A stretch of 64,000 nt of DNA from Marinobacter piscis (GTDB lineage Bacteria; Pseudomonadota; Gammaproteobacteria; Pseudomonadales; Oleiphilaceae). Position numbers and translations under genes: made by a program. This document shows, piece by piece, positions 1 through 8,762 of the stretch; the stretch's first letter is position 1, and every line of letters begins with the position of its first letter. The stretch covers positions 744,001 through 808,000 of the forward strand of contig NZ_VCGX01000002.1 of the NCBI RefSeq assembly GCF_007671655.1. The letters run 5' to 3'. Below the pieces are notes generated by a model that was given only the letters and a program-made list of their open reading frames with translations, ran no database searches and was not told where the DNA came from.

Positions 1-1306
1 CGTCCGAACCCAGTTCGCTGCCAATCCAGCGATCCATCACCGCACAGGCTGCCAGGTCTCCTGTAACGTTAACGGTGGTGCGGCACATATCCAGAATCCG
101 ATCTACGCCCAGAATCAGAGCGATGCCATGGACTGGCACACCAATCCCCTGAAGTATTGTGGCCAATATAACAATACCGACACCTGGGGTACTGGGCGTA
201 CCAATAGACGCGCCAATCGTGGTGGCGGTAAGCAACAATAGCTCGTTCAGGCTAAGGTCAATTCCAAATACCTGGGTCAGGAACACAGCTGCAACTACCT
301 GATAAAGCGCTGTGCCATCCATATTGATAGTCGCGCCCAAAGGTACAATAAACTGAGCAATGGATTTGCGAACTCCGAGAGACTCGTGGGCAGTTTGCAT
401 GGATAGCGGCATGACCGCTGCGGAACTGGATGTTGAAAAAGCCAGCAGTTGCGGCTCGCGAATCGCCCTTAAAAAATGCCCTGGTGACTGTTTTGCGACC
501 AGCAGTACAATCAGGAAATACAGCCCTAAAAGGACCATCAATCCAAGTAACACACTGATAACGTATACAGACATCCCCAAAATGGCGTCAATGCCCACGC
601 GAATGGTGATGTCACAGAGCAATCCGAACACAGCAAGTGGGGCAAGCAGCATCGCCCAGTTAACAATTGTCAGTGACACTGCCTGAACACTTCTTGTGAG
701 GTCCAGGATAATGCTGCTTTGCTGGTGCTTTAACGTAAGCAGGGCTACCCCGAAAAAAATGGCGTAAATCACAACGGCGAGCATATCCTGATCAACCAGT
801 GATTGTGTCGGGTTGCCCGGAATAATGTTCACGATGCGCTCGGGTATACTCACATCGGGTTGTACTGCCGGCCCCGCAATTACCGATGCAGGTGAATCGC
901 CAACCATCGACTGCACCATATTCGCACTAATGTAGTCTCCGGGGCGCATTACAGTTGCAACGCTGATACCGATCGCAACAGCCAGAGTTGTGGTAACAAC
1001 AAAATAAGGTACGATTCGCAAACCGGCCTTCTTAAGAAAAGACGCATCACCGCTTGAGGTAATACCCAGAATAATAGATGTCAGAACCAACGGTATGACT
1101 ATCATCTGGATAACAGCCAGAAATACCTGCCCTGGTACGGCTACCCATTGTGCAATAGTATAGGCCGTGGGTTCTGAGAGTAACGCCAGGCCAGACGGCG
1201 ACAACACCAGCCCCAGCCCAATACCAAGCACCATGGCCAACAATACTTGCTGCCAAAGGCCAGTTTGTATCAATAATGGGCGCGTGCGCCTGGGGCGAGT
1301 CAGCAC
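1..1306 (-). CDS. Dicarboxylate/amino acid:cation symporter (DAACS family), 3' end cut by window
   Basis: Inner-membrane secondary transporter that couples uptake of C4-dicarboxylates or acidic amino acids to Na+ or H+. The reading frame is open to the left window edge, giving about 435 residues, so only a short C-terminal tail should be missing. Visible family signatures are an N-terminal hydrophobic segment, PLGATINMDGTA in the middle, and GVDRILDMCRTTVNVTGD near the end, which forms the substrate site in the GltPh/DctA family. The GTG at 1306 is preceded by AAGGA; an in-frame ATG lies about 24 codons further in, so the start is not certain. The gene lies downstream of fpr on the same strand. 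Whether the substrate is dicarboxylate or glutamate/aspartate cannot be told from what is visible. Confidence 0.88.
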   Translation of the reverse strand, partial: MLTRPRRTRPLLIQTGLWQQVLLAMVLGIGLGLVLSPSGLALLSEPTAYTIAQWVAVPGQVFLAVIQMIVIPLVLTSIILGITSSGDASFLKKAGLRIVPYFVVTTTLAVAIGISVATVMRPGDYISANMVQSMVGDSPASVIAGPAVQPDVSIPERIVNIIPGNPTQSLVDQDMLAVVIYAIFFGVALLTLKHQQSSIILDLTRSVQAVSLTIVNWAMLLAPLAVFGLLCDITIRVGIDAILGMSVYVISVLLGLMVLLGLYFLIVLLVAKQSPGHFLRAIREPQLLAFSTSSSAAVMPLSMQTAHESLGVRKSIAQFIVPLGATINMDGTALYQVVAAVFLTQVFGIDLSLNELLLLTATTIGASIGTPSTPGVGIVILATILQGIGVPVHGIALILGVDRILDMCRTTVNVTGDLAACAVMDRWIGSELGSD

Positions 1307-1352
1307 ATCCTTGCTTCCTGAAGATAAAGACAATAATTACGTAAAGTCGTCT

Positions 1353-1375
1353 CCCGCCCCACATCAGGGGGCGGG
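1353..1375. terminator. GC-rich hairpin between fpr and the symporter gene
   Basis: CCCGCCCC and GGGGCGGG form a perfect 8-bp stem around a short loop. No good U-tract follows on either strand, so intrinsic termination after fpr is only possible, not shown. Confidence 0.3.
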
Positions 1376-1412
1376 CAAAAGCTGCACAACTCTAACTTTT
1401 AAAAGCAATTTT

Positions 1413-2183
1413 TTACTTTTCTACAAATGCCCGCTCAATCACAAAGTGACCCATGTCACCACCGCGGGCTTCTTTAAAGCCCATTTCTTCCAGAATCGAG
1501 CAGGTGTCTTTGAGCATGCTGGGACTGCCGCAAATCATGAAGCGGTCATCCTCAACATTGATGTCCGGCAGGCCAAACTCCCTGGTAATTTTTCCGCTTT
1601 GCATCGCGGCTGTTATCCGGCCTTCATTGCGGAACGGTTCACGGGTTACCGTAGGATAATACTCCAGCTTACCCTTGACCATCTCGCCGAAATACTCGTT
1701 CTCTGGCAGGTCTTCTATCTCTTGCTGATAGGCAAGCTCAGACACATAACGAACTCCGTGGGTGAGGATGACTTTATCAAAGGCCTCGTAAACCTCCGGA
1801 TCCTTGATTATGCTCATAAATGGCGCCAGCCCTGTGCCTGTGCTGATCAGCCAGAGGTTTTTACCCGGCAGCAGGTTATCAAGAATCAGGGTACCTGTAG
1901 GCTTGCGGCTCACCAGGATTTCGTCCCCTACCTCTATATTCTGTAGCTGGGAAGTCAGTGGCCCGTTCTGCACCTTGATCGAGAAAAACTCCAGCTCATC
2001 TTCATAGTTGGCACTGACAATACTGTAGGCCCTCAGTAACGGCTTGCCTTCAGATTCCAGACCAATCATTACAAAGTGACCGTTTTTGAACCGAAACCCC
2101 GGATCGCGGCTGGTCTTGAAGCTGAAAAGCGTATCATTCCAGTGATGTACGCTGGTTACCGTTTCTCTAATCAGATTACTCAT
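1413..2183 (-). CDS. fpr: Ferredoxin-NADP+ reductase (Fpr)
   Basis: FAD enzyme that exchanges electrons between NADPH and ferredoxin or flavodoxin in the cytoplasm; in pseudomonads it supports Fe-S repair and oxidative-stress defence. The 256 residues match the bacterial subclass. The N-terminal half carries the FAD-binding RAYSIVSA motif (about 51-58). The C-terminal half carries the NADP-binding STGTGLAPF segment and the CGSP motif, and ends in a short aromatic-poor tail (FVIERAFVEK). It is divergent from a LysR regulator of the FinR type, the arrangement known for fprA/finR in Pseudomonas, which suggests superoxide-responsive control. The start is ATG, with the FAD domain beginning directly after it. 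Confidence 0.93.
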   Translation of the reverse strand: MSNLIRETVTSVHHWNDTLFSFKTSRDPGFRFKNGHFVMIGLESEGKPLLRAYSIVSANYEDELEFFSIKVQNGPLTSQLQNIEVGDEILVSRKPTGTLILDNLLPGKNLWLISTGTGLAPFMSIIKDPEVYEAFDKVILTHGVRYVSELAYQQEIEDLPENEYFGEMVKGKLEYYPTVTREPFRNEGRITAAMQSGKITREFGLPDINVEDDRFMICGSPSMLKDTCSILEEMGFKEARGGDMGHFVIERAFVEK

Positions 2184-2326
2184 TTAAACCTCATGTCAGG
2201 CCGGATCACTATCGGCACCAGTGTAACAAATATGAATTGCCTAAATTGTACCGCACAATTAACCTATCGGAGAAATGGGATACTTCTATAATCTTATTCG
2301 AGAACATCGATTTAGAGCACCTGGTT
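2184..2326. promoter_or_regulatory. Divergent fpr/finR-like promoter region
   Basis: This 143-bp spacer between divergently transcribed fpr and the LysR gene must hold both promoters. It is AT-rich around 2225-2300. By analogy with FinR/FprA the LysR protein probably binds here, but I could not fix one T-N11-A operator with confidence. Confidence 0.5.
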
Positions 2327-3208
2327 ATGAGATACAGTTTCAGACAACTCGAAGTCTTTCTGGCAGCCGCTCACTTTCAGAACATTACCCGCGCGGCGGA
2401 GTCGCTCGCCATGTCTCAGTCTGCAGCCAGCAGCGCTCTCAAAGAGCTGGAGGGCCAATTCGACATTCAGTTGTTTGACAGGGTCGGCAAACGCCTGCAA
2501 CTGAATGAACTCGGACGACTTTACCGGCCCAGAGCAGAGGCATTGCTCGCCCAGGCTAATGAGCTTGAGCAGGCGTTCAGCAAACACACTGAAGTCGGCG
2601 CTCTGAAAGTCGGAGCTACCTTAACTATAGGTAACTATCTGGCCGTAGGTGTCATGGCCCAATACATGAATACCCCTACCCGCCCCAGAGTCTCGCTGGA
2701 AGTAGCCAATACCAGTACCATCGGACGTCGGGTCCGGGACTTCGAACTCGACATCGGCCTGATCGAAGGCGAGCTGCAATCGCCGGAACTTGAGTTCATA
2801 CCCTGGCGCCAGGACCGTCTTGTGATCTTCTGCTCATCAACCCATCCGCTGGCGCAAAAGCAAACTCTTTCCGACAGCGACCTCAGAGAAGCTACCTGGA
2901 TTATGAGGGAGCCAGGCTCCGGAACACGACAAACGTTTGACCGTGGCATGCAGGGGTTACTTCCAGACCTGAACGTACTGCTGGAACTGGAGCATACCGA
3001 AGCTATCAAACGGGCGGTGGAAACGGACCTTGGAATAGGCTGCCTTTCTGAGGTAGTTCTTGCTGATGCCTTCCAGCGAGGCAGCCTGGTGCCGTTAACC
3101 CCACCGGCTCACCGGAGTTTTCAACGGCAGTTCTACTTCATCCTGCACAAGCAGAAATACCGTAGCGCTGGAATTGCCCGCTGGATCGAGCTATGCAAAG
3201 AGCTTTGA
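2327..3208 (+). CDS. LysR-family regulator, FinR-like
   Basis: LysR-type transcriptional regulator of 293 residues, the usual length. The N-terminal winged helix-turn-helix begins at once (MRYSFRQLEVFLAAA, then AAESLAMSQSAASSALKELE). It is followed by a substrate-binding domain with LKVGATLTIGNYL and WIMREPGSGTR. I chose the ATG at 2327 because the HTH starts there; a longer frame begins 30 codons upstream but adds non-conserved residues. Divergence from fpr points to the FinR role, activation of ferredoxin-NADP reductase under superoxide stress. That assignment rests on context and not on a diagnostic residue. Convergent with miaE, with 20 bp between stops. Confidence 0.85.
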   Translation: MRYSFRQLEVFLAAAHFQNITRAAESLAMSQSAASSALKELEGQFDIQLFDRVGKRLQLNELGRLYRPRAEALLAQANELEQAFSKHTEVGALKVGATLTIGNYLAVGVMAQYMNTPTRPRVSLEVANTSTIGRRVRDFELDIGLIEGELQSPELEFIPWRQDRLVIFCSSTHPLAQKQTLSDSDLREATWIMREPGSGTRQTFDRGMQGLLPDLNVLLELEHTEAIKRAVETDLGIGCLSEVVLADAFQRGSLVPLTPPAHRSFQRQFYFILHKQKYRSAGIARWIELCKEL

Positions 3209-3228
3209 GTTAAAAGGGAACGGTTCAC

Positions 3229-3858
3229 TCAATTATTGAGGGGGCCGCTGTGAAACCGGAACTCGGCATCCGGGGTTTCAATCAGAGCCTGTTCGATTGC
3301 CAGAAACTCTGCCACCCGGGCCTCCACGGATCCACCATTGACCTGTTCTGCAAGCGCCAGGTAATCCCGGTAATGACGAGCCTCGGATTTCAGCAAACTG
3401 CTGTAAAATGAGGCCAGCTCTTCATCCAGAAACGGGATCAAGGCCGCAAATCGCTCACACGACCTGGCTTCGATGACTGCGCCTATAATCAACGTATCCA
3501 CCAGGCGTCCTGGCTCTGAGGTGCGCACCTCAGAACGCAAACGGGCGGCGTAAGGCGCCGGGGTCAAGTGATCATAGCGCACATCGCGTGCCTGCATAAT
3601 AGCCAGCACCTGCTCAAAATGACGCAACTCCTCCCGTGCAAGACGGGACATTTTATTAAGCAGGTCTGTATGTTCCACGTAACGATACATGAGACTGAGC
3701 GCCGTCGACGCTGCCTTTTTTTCACAGTGAGCATGATCTATCAGGAGCAGATCCTGATTGGCGAGCGCGTTATTCACCCACTGCTGAGGGGTAGGACACA
3801 ACAGAAAACTCTGGATCTCGTGCAAGGCATCAGCAATCGCGCCTTCTTTATTATTCAT
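3229..3858 (-). CDS. miaE: tRNA-(ms2io6A37) hydroxylase MiaE
   Basis: Non-haem di-iron monooxygenase that hydroxylates ms2i6A at tRNA position 37. The four-helix-bundle ligands are visible: HCEKKAAS (first Glu), EELRHFEQV (Glu and His), IEARSCERF (Glu) and SEARHYRDY (Glu and His). The protein is about 209 residues, like the Pseudomonas form. An ATG five codons upstream (3873) is in frame; neither start has a convincing Shine-Dalgarno, and I prefer the downstream one because homologues begin near there. Single gene, convergent with the LysR gene. Confidence 0.9.
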   Translation of the reverse strand: MNNKEGAIADALHEIQSFLLCPTPQQWVNNALANQDLLLIDHAHCEKKAASTALSLMYRYVEHTDLLNKMSRLAREELRHFEQVLAIMQARDVRYDHLTPAPYAARLRSEVRTSEPGRLVDTLIIGAVIEARSCERFAALIPFLDEELASFYSSLLKSEARHYRDYLALAEQVNGGSVEARVAEFLAIEQALIETPDAEFRFHSGPLNN

Positions 3859-4052
3859 GACAAATAACCACATCAGGTGAATGAAAAGCCGGATTGTATC
3901 GTAACCCCCGGACTTCTCCGACCACTGTCCACCTTAACTTTATAAGGGGTTTCCTATAGAATGCAGCGCCAACCTGAAGACGTTCAGCCATAAAATTCCC
4001 GCCAGGCATCGTTAAGATGCGTGGGACATTCCAACCAATGAGGGTTCATATT

Positions 4053-6647
4053 GTGTTAGAAGCGTACCGTGAGCACGTCGCAGAGCGCGAAGCTCTGGGC
4101 ATCCCCCCCAAACCACTGAATGCCGAACAGACAGCCGCCCTGGTTGAACTGTTGAAAAACCCGCCTGCCGGCGAAGAAGAAACCTTGGTCTACCTGCTGG
4201 AAAACCGTATCCCGCCCGGGGTAGATGAAGCAGCCTATGTTAAAGCCGCTTTCCTGACTGCCATTATTAAAGACGAAGCCACTTCGCCACTGCTGGACAA
4301 GAAAAAAGCAGTAGAGCTTCTGGGCATGATGCAGGGTGGTTATAATATTGAAACCCTGGTTGGCCTGCTGGACGATGCTGAGCTCGGAGAACTGGCCGGT
4401 GAGCAGCTGAAGCACACCCTGCTGATGTTTGATGCGTTTAACGACGTTAAAGACAAGATGGAAGCGGGTAACGCCATTGCCAAATCTGTAGTGGAGTCCT
4501 GGGCTGAGGGTGAGTGGTTCACCAAAAAAGATAAAGTGCCTGAAAGCACCAAAATGGTGGTATTCAAGGTTACTGGCGAAACCAACACTGACGACCTCTC
4601 TCCTGCCCCGGATGCCTGGTCTCGCCCTGACATTCCGCTGCACGCCCGCGCTGCTTATAAGATGGAGCGCGATGGCCTGAAACCGGAAGAACCTGGCGTA
4701 ACCGGCCCCATGGGTCAGATTGACGAAATCAAGTCAAAAGGTCTGCCGGTGGCATTCGTAGGTGACGTTGTAGGCACAGGTTCTTCACGTAAGTCTGCTA
4801 CAAACTCTGTCTTGTGGTTCTTCGGTGAAGACATCCCCGGCGTACCGAACAAGCGTGCTGGCGGTGTGTGCATTGGCAACAAAGTTGCTCCGATCTTCTT
4901 CAACACAATGGAAGACGCCGGCGCTCTTGTGTTTGAAGCTCCGGTAGACAACCTGAACATGGGCGATGTTATCGAGATTCGTCCGTACGAAGGCAAGATT
5001 CTTAACGAAGCCGGTGAAACGCTTTCAGAGTTTAACTTTAAATCAGACGTGATTCTGGATGAGGTACAAGCTGGCGGCCGCATTCCACTGATCATTGGCC
5101 GTGGCCTGACAGCCAAGGCACGGGCAGCTCTGGGCATGGGCCCAACCGACCTGTTCCGTCTGCCAACGGACCCGGAAGCAGGTACCAAGGGCTTTACTCT
5201 CGCTCAGAAGATGGTTGGTAAGGCCTGTGGTCTGGAAGAAGGCCAGGGTGTTCGCCCGGGCACTTACTGTGAACCGCACATGACAACCGTTGGGTCCCAG
5301 GACACAACCGGCCCCATGACTCGCGACGAGCTCAAAGACCTGGCTTGCCTTGGCTTCCAGGCAGATCTTGTTATGCAGTCGTTCTGTCACACAGCTGCCT
5401 ATCCAAAGCCGGTAGACGTTGAAATGCAGCACACCATGCCGGACTTTATCCAGACCCGGGGCGGTGTTTCCCTGCGGCCGGGCGACGGTATCATCCACTC
5501 CTGGCTGAACCGTATGCTGCTACCAGACACAGTGGGCACAGGTGGCGATTCCCACACCCGTTTCCCCATGGGCATCTCCTTCCCTGCAGGCTCTGGCCTG
5601 GTTGCATTTGCTGCAGCGACGGGTGTTATGCCGCTGGATATGCCGGAGTCGGTTCTGGTGCGTTTCAAAGGCGAAATGCAGCCGGGCATCACCCTGCGTG
5701 ATCTGGTTCACGCTATTCCGTTGTACGGTATTAAACAGGGCATGTTAACGGTTGAGAAAAAAGGCAAGATCAACGAGTTCTCTGGTCGTATACTGGAAAT
5801 CGAAGGTCTTGAACACCTCACAGTTGAACAGGCATTTGAACTGTCTGACGCTTCTGCCGAACGCTCCGCAGCCGGCTGTACCATCAATCTTTCAGAAGAC
5901 TCAGTTGCCGAATATCTGCGTTCCAACATTACCATGCTGCGCTGGATGATTGCTGAAGGCTACGGCGACCCGCGCACCCTGGAGCGTCGCGCCCAGCAAA
6001 TGGAAGAATGGCTTGCCAATCCGAAGCTGATGCGCGCCGACAAAGATGCAGAGTATTCACATGTGGTTGAGATTGACCTGGCCGACATCAAAGAGCCTAT
6101 CGTATGCTGTCCTAACGATCCTGACGATGCCCGCTTCCTGTCAGAGGTGGCCGGCGACAAGGTCGACGAGGTTTTTATCGGTTCATGCATGACCAACATT
6201 GGCCACTTCCGGGCCGCCGGAAAGCTGCTTGAGCAGAATAAAGAACCTCTGAAAACCCGTCTCTGGATGGCGCCACCAACCAAGATGGACCAGGCGCAGT
6301 TGATGGAAGAAGGTTACTTCAACGTCTACGGCTCAGCGGGTGTGCGCACGGAAATGCCTGGCTGCTCGCTATGCATGGGTAACCAGGCACGTGTGGGTGC
6401 AGGCACTACAGTGCTGTCCACTTCCACCCGTAACTTCCCGAACCGCCTCGGCGATGGTGCCAATGTGTACCTGACTTCCGCAGAACTGGCCGCTGTCGGT
6501 GCAGTACTGGGTAAACTCCCGACTCCGCAGGAGTACCTGGAGTACGCCAAGGATCTCAACAGCATGTCAAGCGAGATCTACAAGTACCTGAACTTTGACC
6601 AGATGGAGAACTATACTACGAAGGCCGCTGAAGCAAGCATTGCATAA
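4053..6647 (+). CDS. acnB: Bifunctional aconitate hydratase 2 / 2-methylisocitrate dehydratase
   Basis: TCA-cycle enzyme that interconverts citrate and isocitrate through a [4Fe-4S] cluster; it can also act on 2-methylaconitate. The length is 864 residues, as in E. coli AcnB. The start is GTG at 4053, supported by GAGGG eight bases upstream and by the N-terminus VLEAYREHVAERE. Upstream in-frame ATGs at 4017 and 4038 have no such site. Domain order is the AcnB one: HEAT-like domain (about 1-160), swivelling domain 4 (about 165-380), then the catalytic domains. Cluster cysteines lie in IGSCMTNIGHF and in MPGCSLCMGNQ. A strong terminator follows, so it is monocistronic. Confidence 0.97.
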   Translation: MLEAYREHVAEREALGIPPKPLNAEQTAALVELLKNPPAGEEETLVYLLENRIPPGVDEAAYVKAAFLTAIIKDEATSPLLDKKKAVELLGMMQGGYNIETLVGLLDDAELGELAGEQLKHTLLMFDAFNDVKDKMEAGNAIAKSVVESWAEGEWFTKKDKVPESTKMVVFKVTGETNTDDLSPAPDAWSRPDIPLHARAAYKMERDGLKPEEPGVTGPMGQIDEIKSKGLPVAFVGDVVGTGSSRKSATNSVLWFFGEDIPGVPNKRAGGVCIGNKVAPIFFNTMEDAGALVFEAPVDNLNMGDVIEIRPYEGKILNEAGETLSEFNFKSDVILDEVQAGGRIPLIIGRGLTAKARAALGMGPTDLFRLPTDPEAGTKGFTLAQKMVGKACGLEEGQGVRPGTYCEPHMTTVGSQDTTGPMTRDELKDLACLGFQADLVMQSFCHTAAYPKPVDVEMQHTMPDFIQTRGGVSLRPGDGIIHSWLNRMLLPDTVGTGGDSHTRFPMGISFPAGSGLVAFAAATGVMPLDMPESVLVRFKGEMQPGITLRDLVHAIPLYGIKQGMLTVEKKGKINEFSGRILEIEGLEHLTVEQAFELSDASAERSAAGCTINLSEDSVAEYLRSNITMLRWMIAEGYGDPRTLERRAQQMEEWLANPKLMRADKDAEYSHVVEIDLADIKEPIVCCPNDPDDARFLSEVAGDKVDEVFIGSCMTNIGHFRAAGKLLEQNKEPLKTRLWMAPPTKMDQAQLMEEGYFNVYGSAGVRTEMPGCSLCMGNQARVGAGTTVLSTSTRNFPNRLGDGANVYLTSAELAAVGAVLGKLPTPQEYLEYAKDLNSMSSEIYKYLNFDQMENYTTKAAEASIA

Positions 6648-6674
6648 GCGCTGACCTTCGAGAGCAGTCTCCAA

Positions 6675-6706
6675 AAAACGCTAGCCGAAAGGCTGGCGTT
6701 TTTTTA
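6675..6706 (+). terminator. Intrinsic terminator of acnB
   Basis: AACGCTAGCC, a GAAA tetraloop and GGCTGGCGTT form a 10-bp stem with one T-G pair, followed by seven T. It lies 30 bp after the acnB stop. Confidence 0.93.
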
Positions 6707-6730
6707 TGTCCTGTTACCTGATATTTTCAA

Positions 6731-6738
6731 AAAACAAT
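6731..6738. repeat. Target-site duplication, left copy (AAAACAAT)
   Basis: The 8-bp sequence directly outside the left end of the transposon is repeated exactly outside the right end. Eight bases is the usual duplication length for ISL3-family elements. Confidence 0.92.
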
Positions 6739-6762
6739 GGGTAAGCGGATTAAATGGTTGAT
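6739..6762 (+). repeat. Left terminal inverted repeat of the ISL3 element
   Basis: 24 bp beginning GGGTAAGCGG and ending AATGGTTGAT. It matches the right end at 21 of 24 positions in inverted orientation. Confidence 0.9.
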
Positions 6763-6825
6763 CTTACCTTTGCATGAGAGTGAGACAGACCGGCATCTCA
6801 TCGGATTATCTGGTTGATGCTTCAC

Positions 6826-7233
6826 CTACTGCTGGTGCATGTTTCCTTCGCTAATTCCAGCAAGAACCCCACACGCCTCAACTTCCCGGTCATCGTTGCA
6901 ACTCGCTCTCAGTGAAACGAGTTGTTTCTCAAGCGCTTGCAGAGCGGTTATCTGCGACCGCACATGAGAGATGTGATCATCGAGCAAGGCGTTGACGGCG
7001 GTACAAGGCTGATGAGGGTCGTCCTGATAGCTCTGTAGTTCGTGAATCTCAGCCAGTGACAGGCCCAGGATTCTGCAGCGACGGATGAAGGCCAGCCCCT
7101 CACCATGCTTCTCGGTATAGACACGGTAACCGTTGTCCTGCCGATCAGGCGGCGGCAACAAGCCCTGCTGTTCATAGAAGCGGATCGTCTGTGTTTCGAC
7201 CCCTACCAACTGCGCCAACTGACCAATGCGCAT
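6826..7233 (-). CDS. MerR-family metal-responsive regulator (CadR/PbrR type), transposon cargo
   Basis: MerR activator of 135 residues. The N-terminal HTH reads MRIGQLAQLVGVETQTIRFYE, followed by the dimerisation helix. Cysteines sit where Cd/Pb/Zn sensors have them: one in RRCRILG, one in HQPCTAVNALL, and two in the C-terminal tail (ASCNDD and EACGVL). The ATG at 7233 is chosen because GGGGAGGAGG lies just upstream; an in-frame TTG five codons earlier would bury that site. It is divergent from the CDF gene across a promoter with a 19-bp spacer, the MerR hallmark, so it probably controls that gene. Exact metal unknown. Confidence 0.9.
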   Translation of the reverse strand: MRIGQLAQLVGVETQTIRFYEQQGLLPPPDRQDNGYRVYTEKHGEGLAFIRRCRILGLSLAEIHELQSYQDDPHQPCTAVNALLDDHISHVRSQITALQALEKQLVSLRASCNDDREVEACGVLAGISEGNMHQQ

Positions 7234-7264
7234 CAGCCTCCTCCCCAACGGATTCTTTACTCTA

Positions 7265-7295
7265 TTGACCTTATAGTAGCTTTATAGTTTTAAAT
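7265..7295 (+). promoter_or_regulatory. MerR-type promoter for the cargo transporter
   Basis: TTGACC (-35) and TTAAAT (-10) are separated by 19 bp, the overlong spacing that MerR regulators correct by twisting DNA. The spacer carries two TTATAGT copies. A clean dyad is not obvious. Confidence 0.65.
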
Positions 7296-7328
7296 GGTAC
7301 CACAACATTGTTCAAGTGGAGTCGTATC

Positions 7329-8225
7329 ATGAGCAAATCCTGTGGTGGCGCCTGTGGCGGTGATGCAACGTCCGCAGCGGATACCGATATACAGGCCTCC
7401 TCCGAGGCGCCAGGGAGATGGGTCAGTGTTTATGCCGTGCCGAAGATGGACTGTCCATCAGAAGAACGAATGATTCGCCTAGCCCTGAACGGCTTTGAGG
7501 AGATTCGGGCGCTGTCCTTCGACTTGTCGAACCGCCGGCTGAAGGTCGTGCATGACGGCGAGGTCGAGCCCGTCACCTCGAAACTGAAGACCTTGGGGCT
7601 AGGCGCCTCGCTTCAGGAAACCGTCGCTGCAAATCCGGAGACCATCAAGGCCGCCGAGTTTTCGGCGGCTTCTGCTAAGCAAGAATCCGGGACCCTGCGC
7701 TGGTTGCTCGGCATCAATGCACTTCTGTTCGTGGTGGAAATGACTGCCGGTCTGATCGCCCAGTCCACCGGCCTGATTGGAGAATCCCTGGACAATTTTG
7801 CCGATGCGGCGGTGTACGGGCTTGCCCTTTATGCGGTTGGACATAGCGTGAAAATGCAGGTACGTGCCGCGCATCTTGCTGGTGTACTGCAACTGATCTT
7901 GGCTGTGGGCGTGCTCGTAGAGGTGGTGAGACGCTTTGTATTCGGTAGTGAGCCTGAATCGCTGGTGATGATGGCTATCGCATTCGTCGCATTGATTGCC
8001 AATACCAGTTGTCTGCTGCTCATATCCAAACATCGGGAAGGCGGGGCGCACATGAAGGCAAGCTGGATATTCTCGGCCAACGACGTGGTGATCAACCTGG
8101 GGGTCATCACCGCCGGCGCCCTGGTCGCGTGGACCGGTTCCAATTATCCGGATCTGATTATCGGCACCATCGCGGGGGGCATTGTACTTAACGGTGCCAG
8201 ACGCATTTTGGCGTTGAAGGGTTAA
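7329..8225 (+). CDS. Cation-efflux (CDF-like) membrane protein with N-terminal metal-binding domain
   Basis: 298-residue membrane protein carried by the transposon. The first 20 residues have a cysteine cluster (KSCGGACGGD). Next comes an HMA-like domain (about 30-100) with MDCPSEE in place of the usual paired-cysteine motif. A cation diffusion facilitator domain of about six membrane segments follows (about 120-290). The metal-site helices read GESLDNFADAAVY and FSANDVVINLG, so the usual His/Asp pattern is altered. The start at 7329 has GTGGAG upstream. It is followed three bases later by lspA, so the two are probably co-transcribed under MerR control. Efflux of a divalent metal is inferred from family and regulator. 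Confidence 0.85.
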   Translation: MSKSCGGACGGDATSAADTDIQASSEAPGRWVSVYAVPKMDCPSEERMIRLALNGFEEIRALSFDLSNRRLKVVHDGEVEPVTSKLKTLGLGASLQETVAANPETIKAAEFSAASAKQESGTLRWLLGINALLFVVEMTAGLIAQSTGLIGESLDNFADAAVYGLALYAVGHSVKMQVRAAHLAGVLQLILAVGVLVEVVRRFVFGSEPESLVMMAIAFVALIANTSCLLLISKHREGGAHMKASWIFSANDVVINLGVITAGALVAWTGSNYPDLIIGTIAGGIVLNGARRILALKG

Positions 8226-8228
8226 ATA

Positions 8229-8741
8229 ATGCTCATTATTGGCAAAAAGCTCTCGCCGTATGCCCTATTGTCCATATCAGGCCTGCTGGCAGCGTCTGAT
8301 CAGGCTGTAAAGTGGCTGGTGCAGCAATCAATGGCCTATGGCGAGTATGTTTCGGTGACCCCGTTCTTTAACTGGGTGCACCTATGGAACACCGGTGCCG
8401 CATTCAGTCTTTTTGCGAATGGTGGAGGCTGGCAGCGCTACTTTTTTATCGGAATCGCGGTAGTGGTCTCGATTTTTCTGATCAAGCTGATCCTTGAAAA
8501 TCGTCATAAAGGAGAAGCCATCGCTTACAGTCTTATCCTCGGTGGCGCCATGGGCAACCTGATTGACCGGGTCTTTCGCGGCTATGTTGCGGATTCCTTT
8601 GATTTCTATTGGCGAGACTGGCATTGGCCGGCCTTCAACCTGGCTGATATTGCAATTGTCCTCGGTGCCTTACTTTTCGTTTCCAGCAGCTTGTTGGGTA
8701 AAAAAGCAAACACCAATGCCGAGCCGGATGGATCTGACTGA
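8229..8741 (+). CDS. lspA: Lipoprotein signal peptidase (signal peptidase II), transposon-borne copy
   Basis: Integral membrane aspartyl protease that cleaves prolipoprotein signal peptides. It has 170 residues and four predicted membrane helices. The conserved blocks are all present: LAASDQAVKWLV, HLWNTGAAFSLF, GGAMGNLIDRV with the first catalytic Asp region, and VADSFDF...FNLADIAI with the second. It starts 3 bp after the CDF gene and ends 21 bp before the transposase, so it is element cargo and not the housekeeping copy, which is usually found next to ileS. An accessory role in the element's host is unknown. Confidence 0.93.
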   Translation: MLIIGKKLSPYALLSISGLLAASDQAVKWLVQQSMAYGEYVSVTPFFNWVHLWNTGAAFSLFANGGGWQRYFFIGIAVVVSIFLIKLILENRHKGEAIAYSLILGGAMGNLIDRVFRGYVADSFDFYWRDWHWPAFNLADIAIVLGALLFVSSSLLGKKANTNAEPDGSD

Positions 8742-8762
8742 CACCTACGCCTATACAACACC

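Noticed and set aside
1167..1946. 259-codon plus-strand frame over the symporter start and fpr
   Set aside because: It overlaps two genes on the other strand and has no family resemblance.
6648..6825. Small gene between acnB and the MerR gene
   Set aside because: The stretch is a terminator, the target duplication and the transposon left end, with no credible coding frame.
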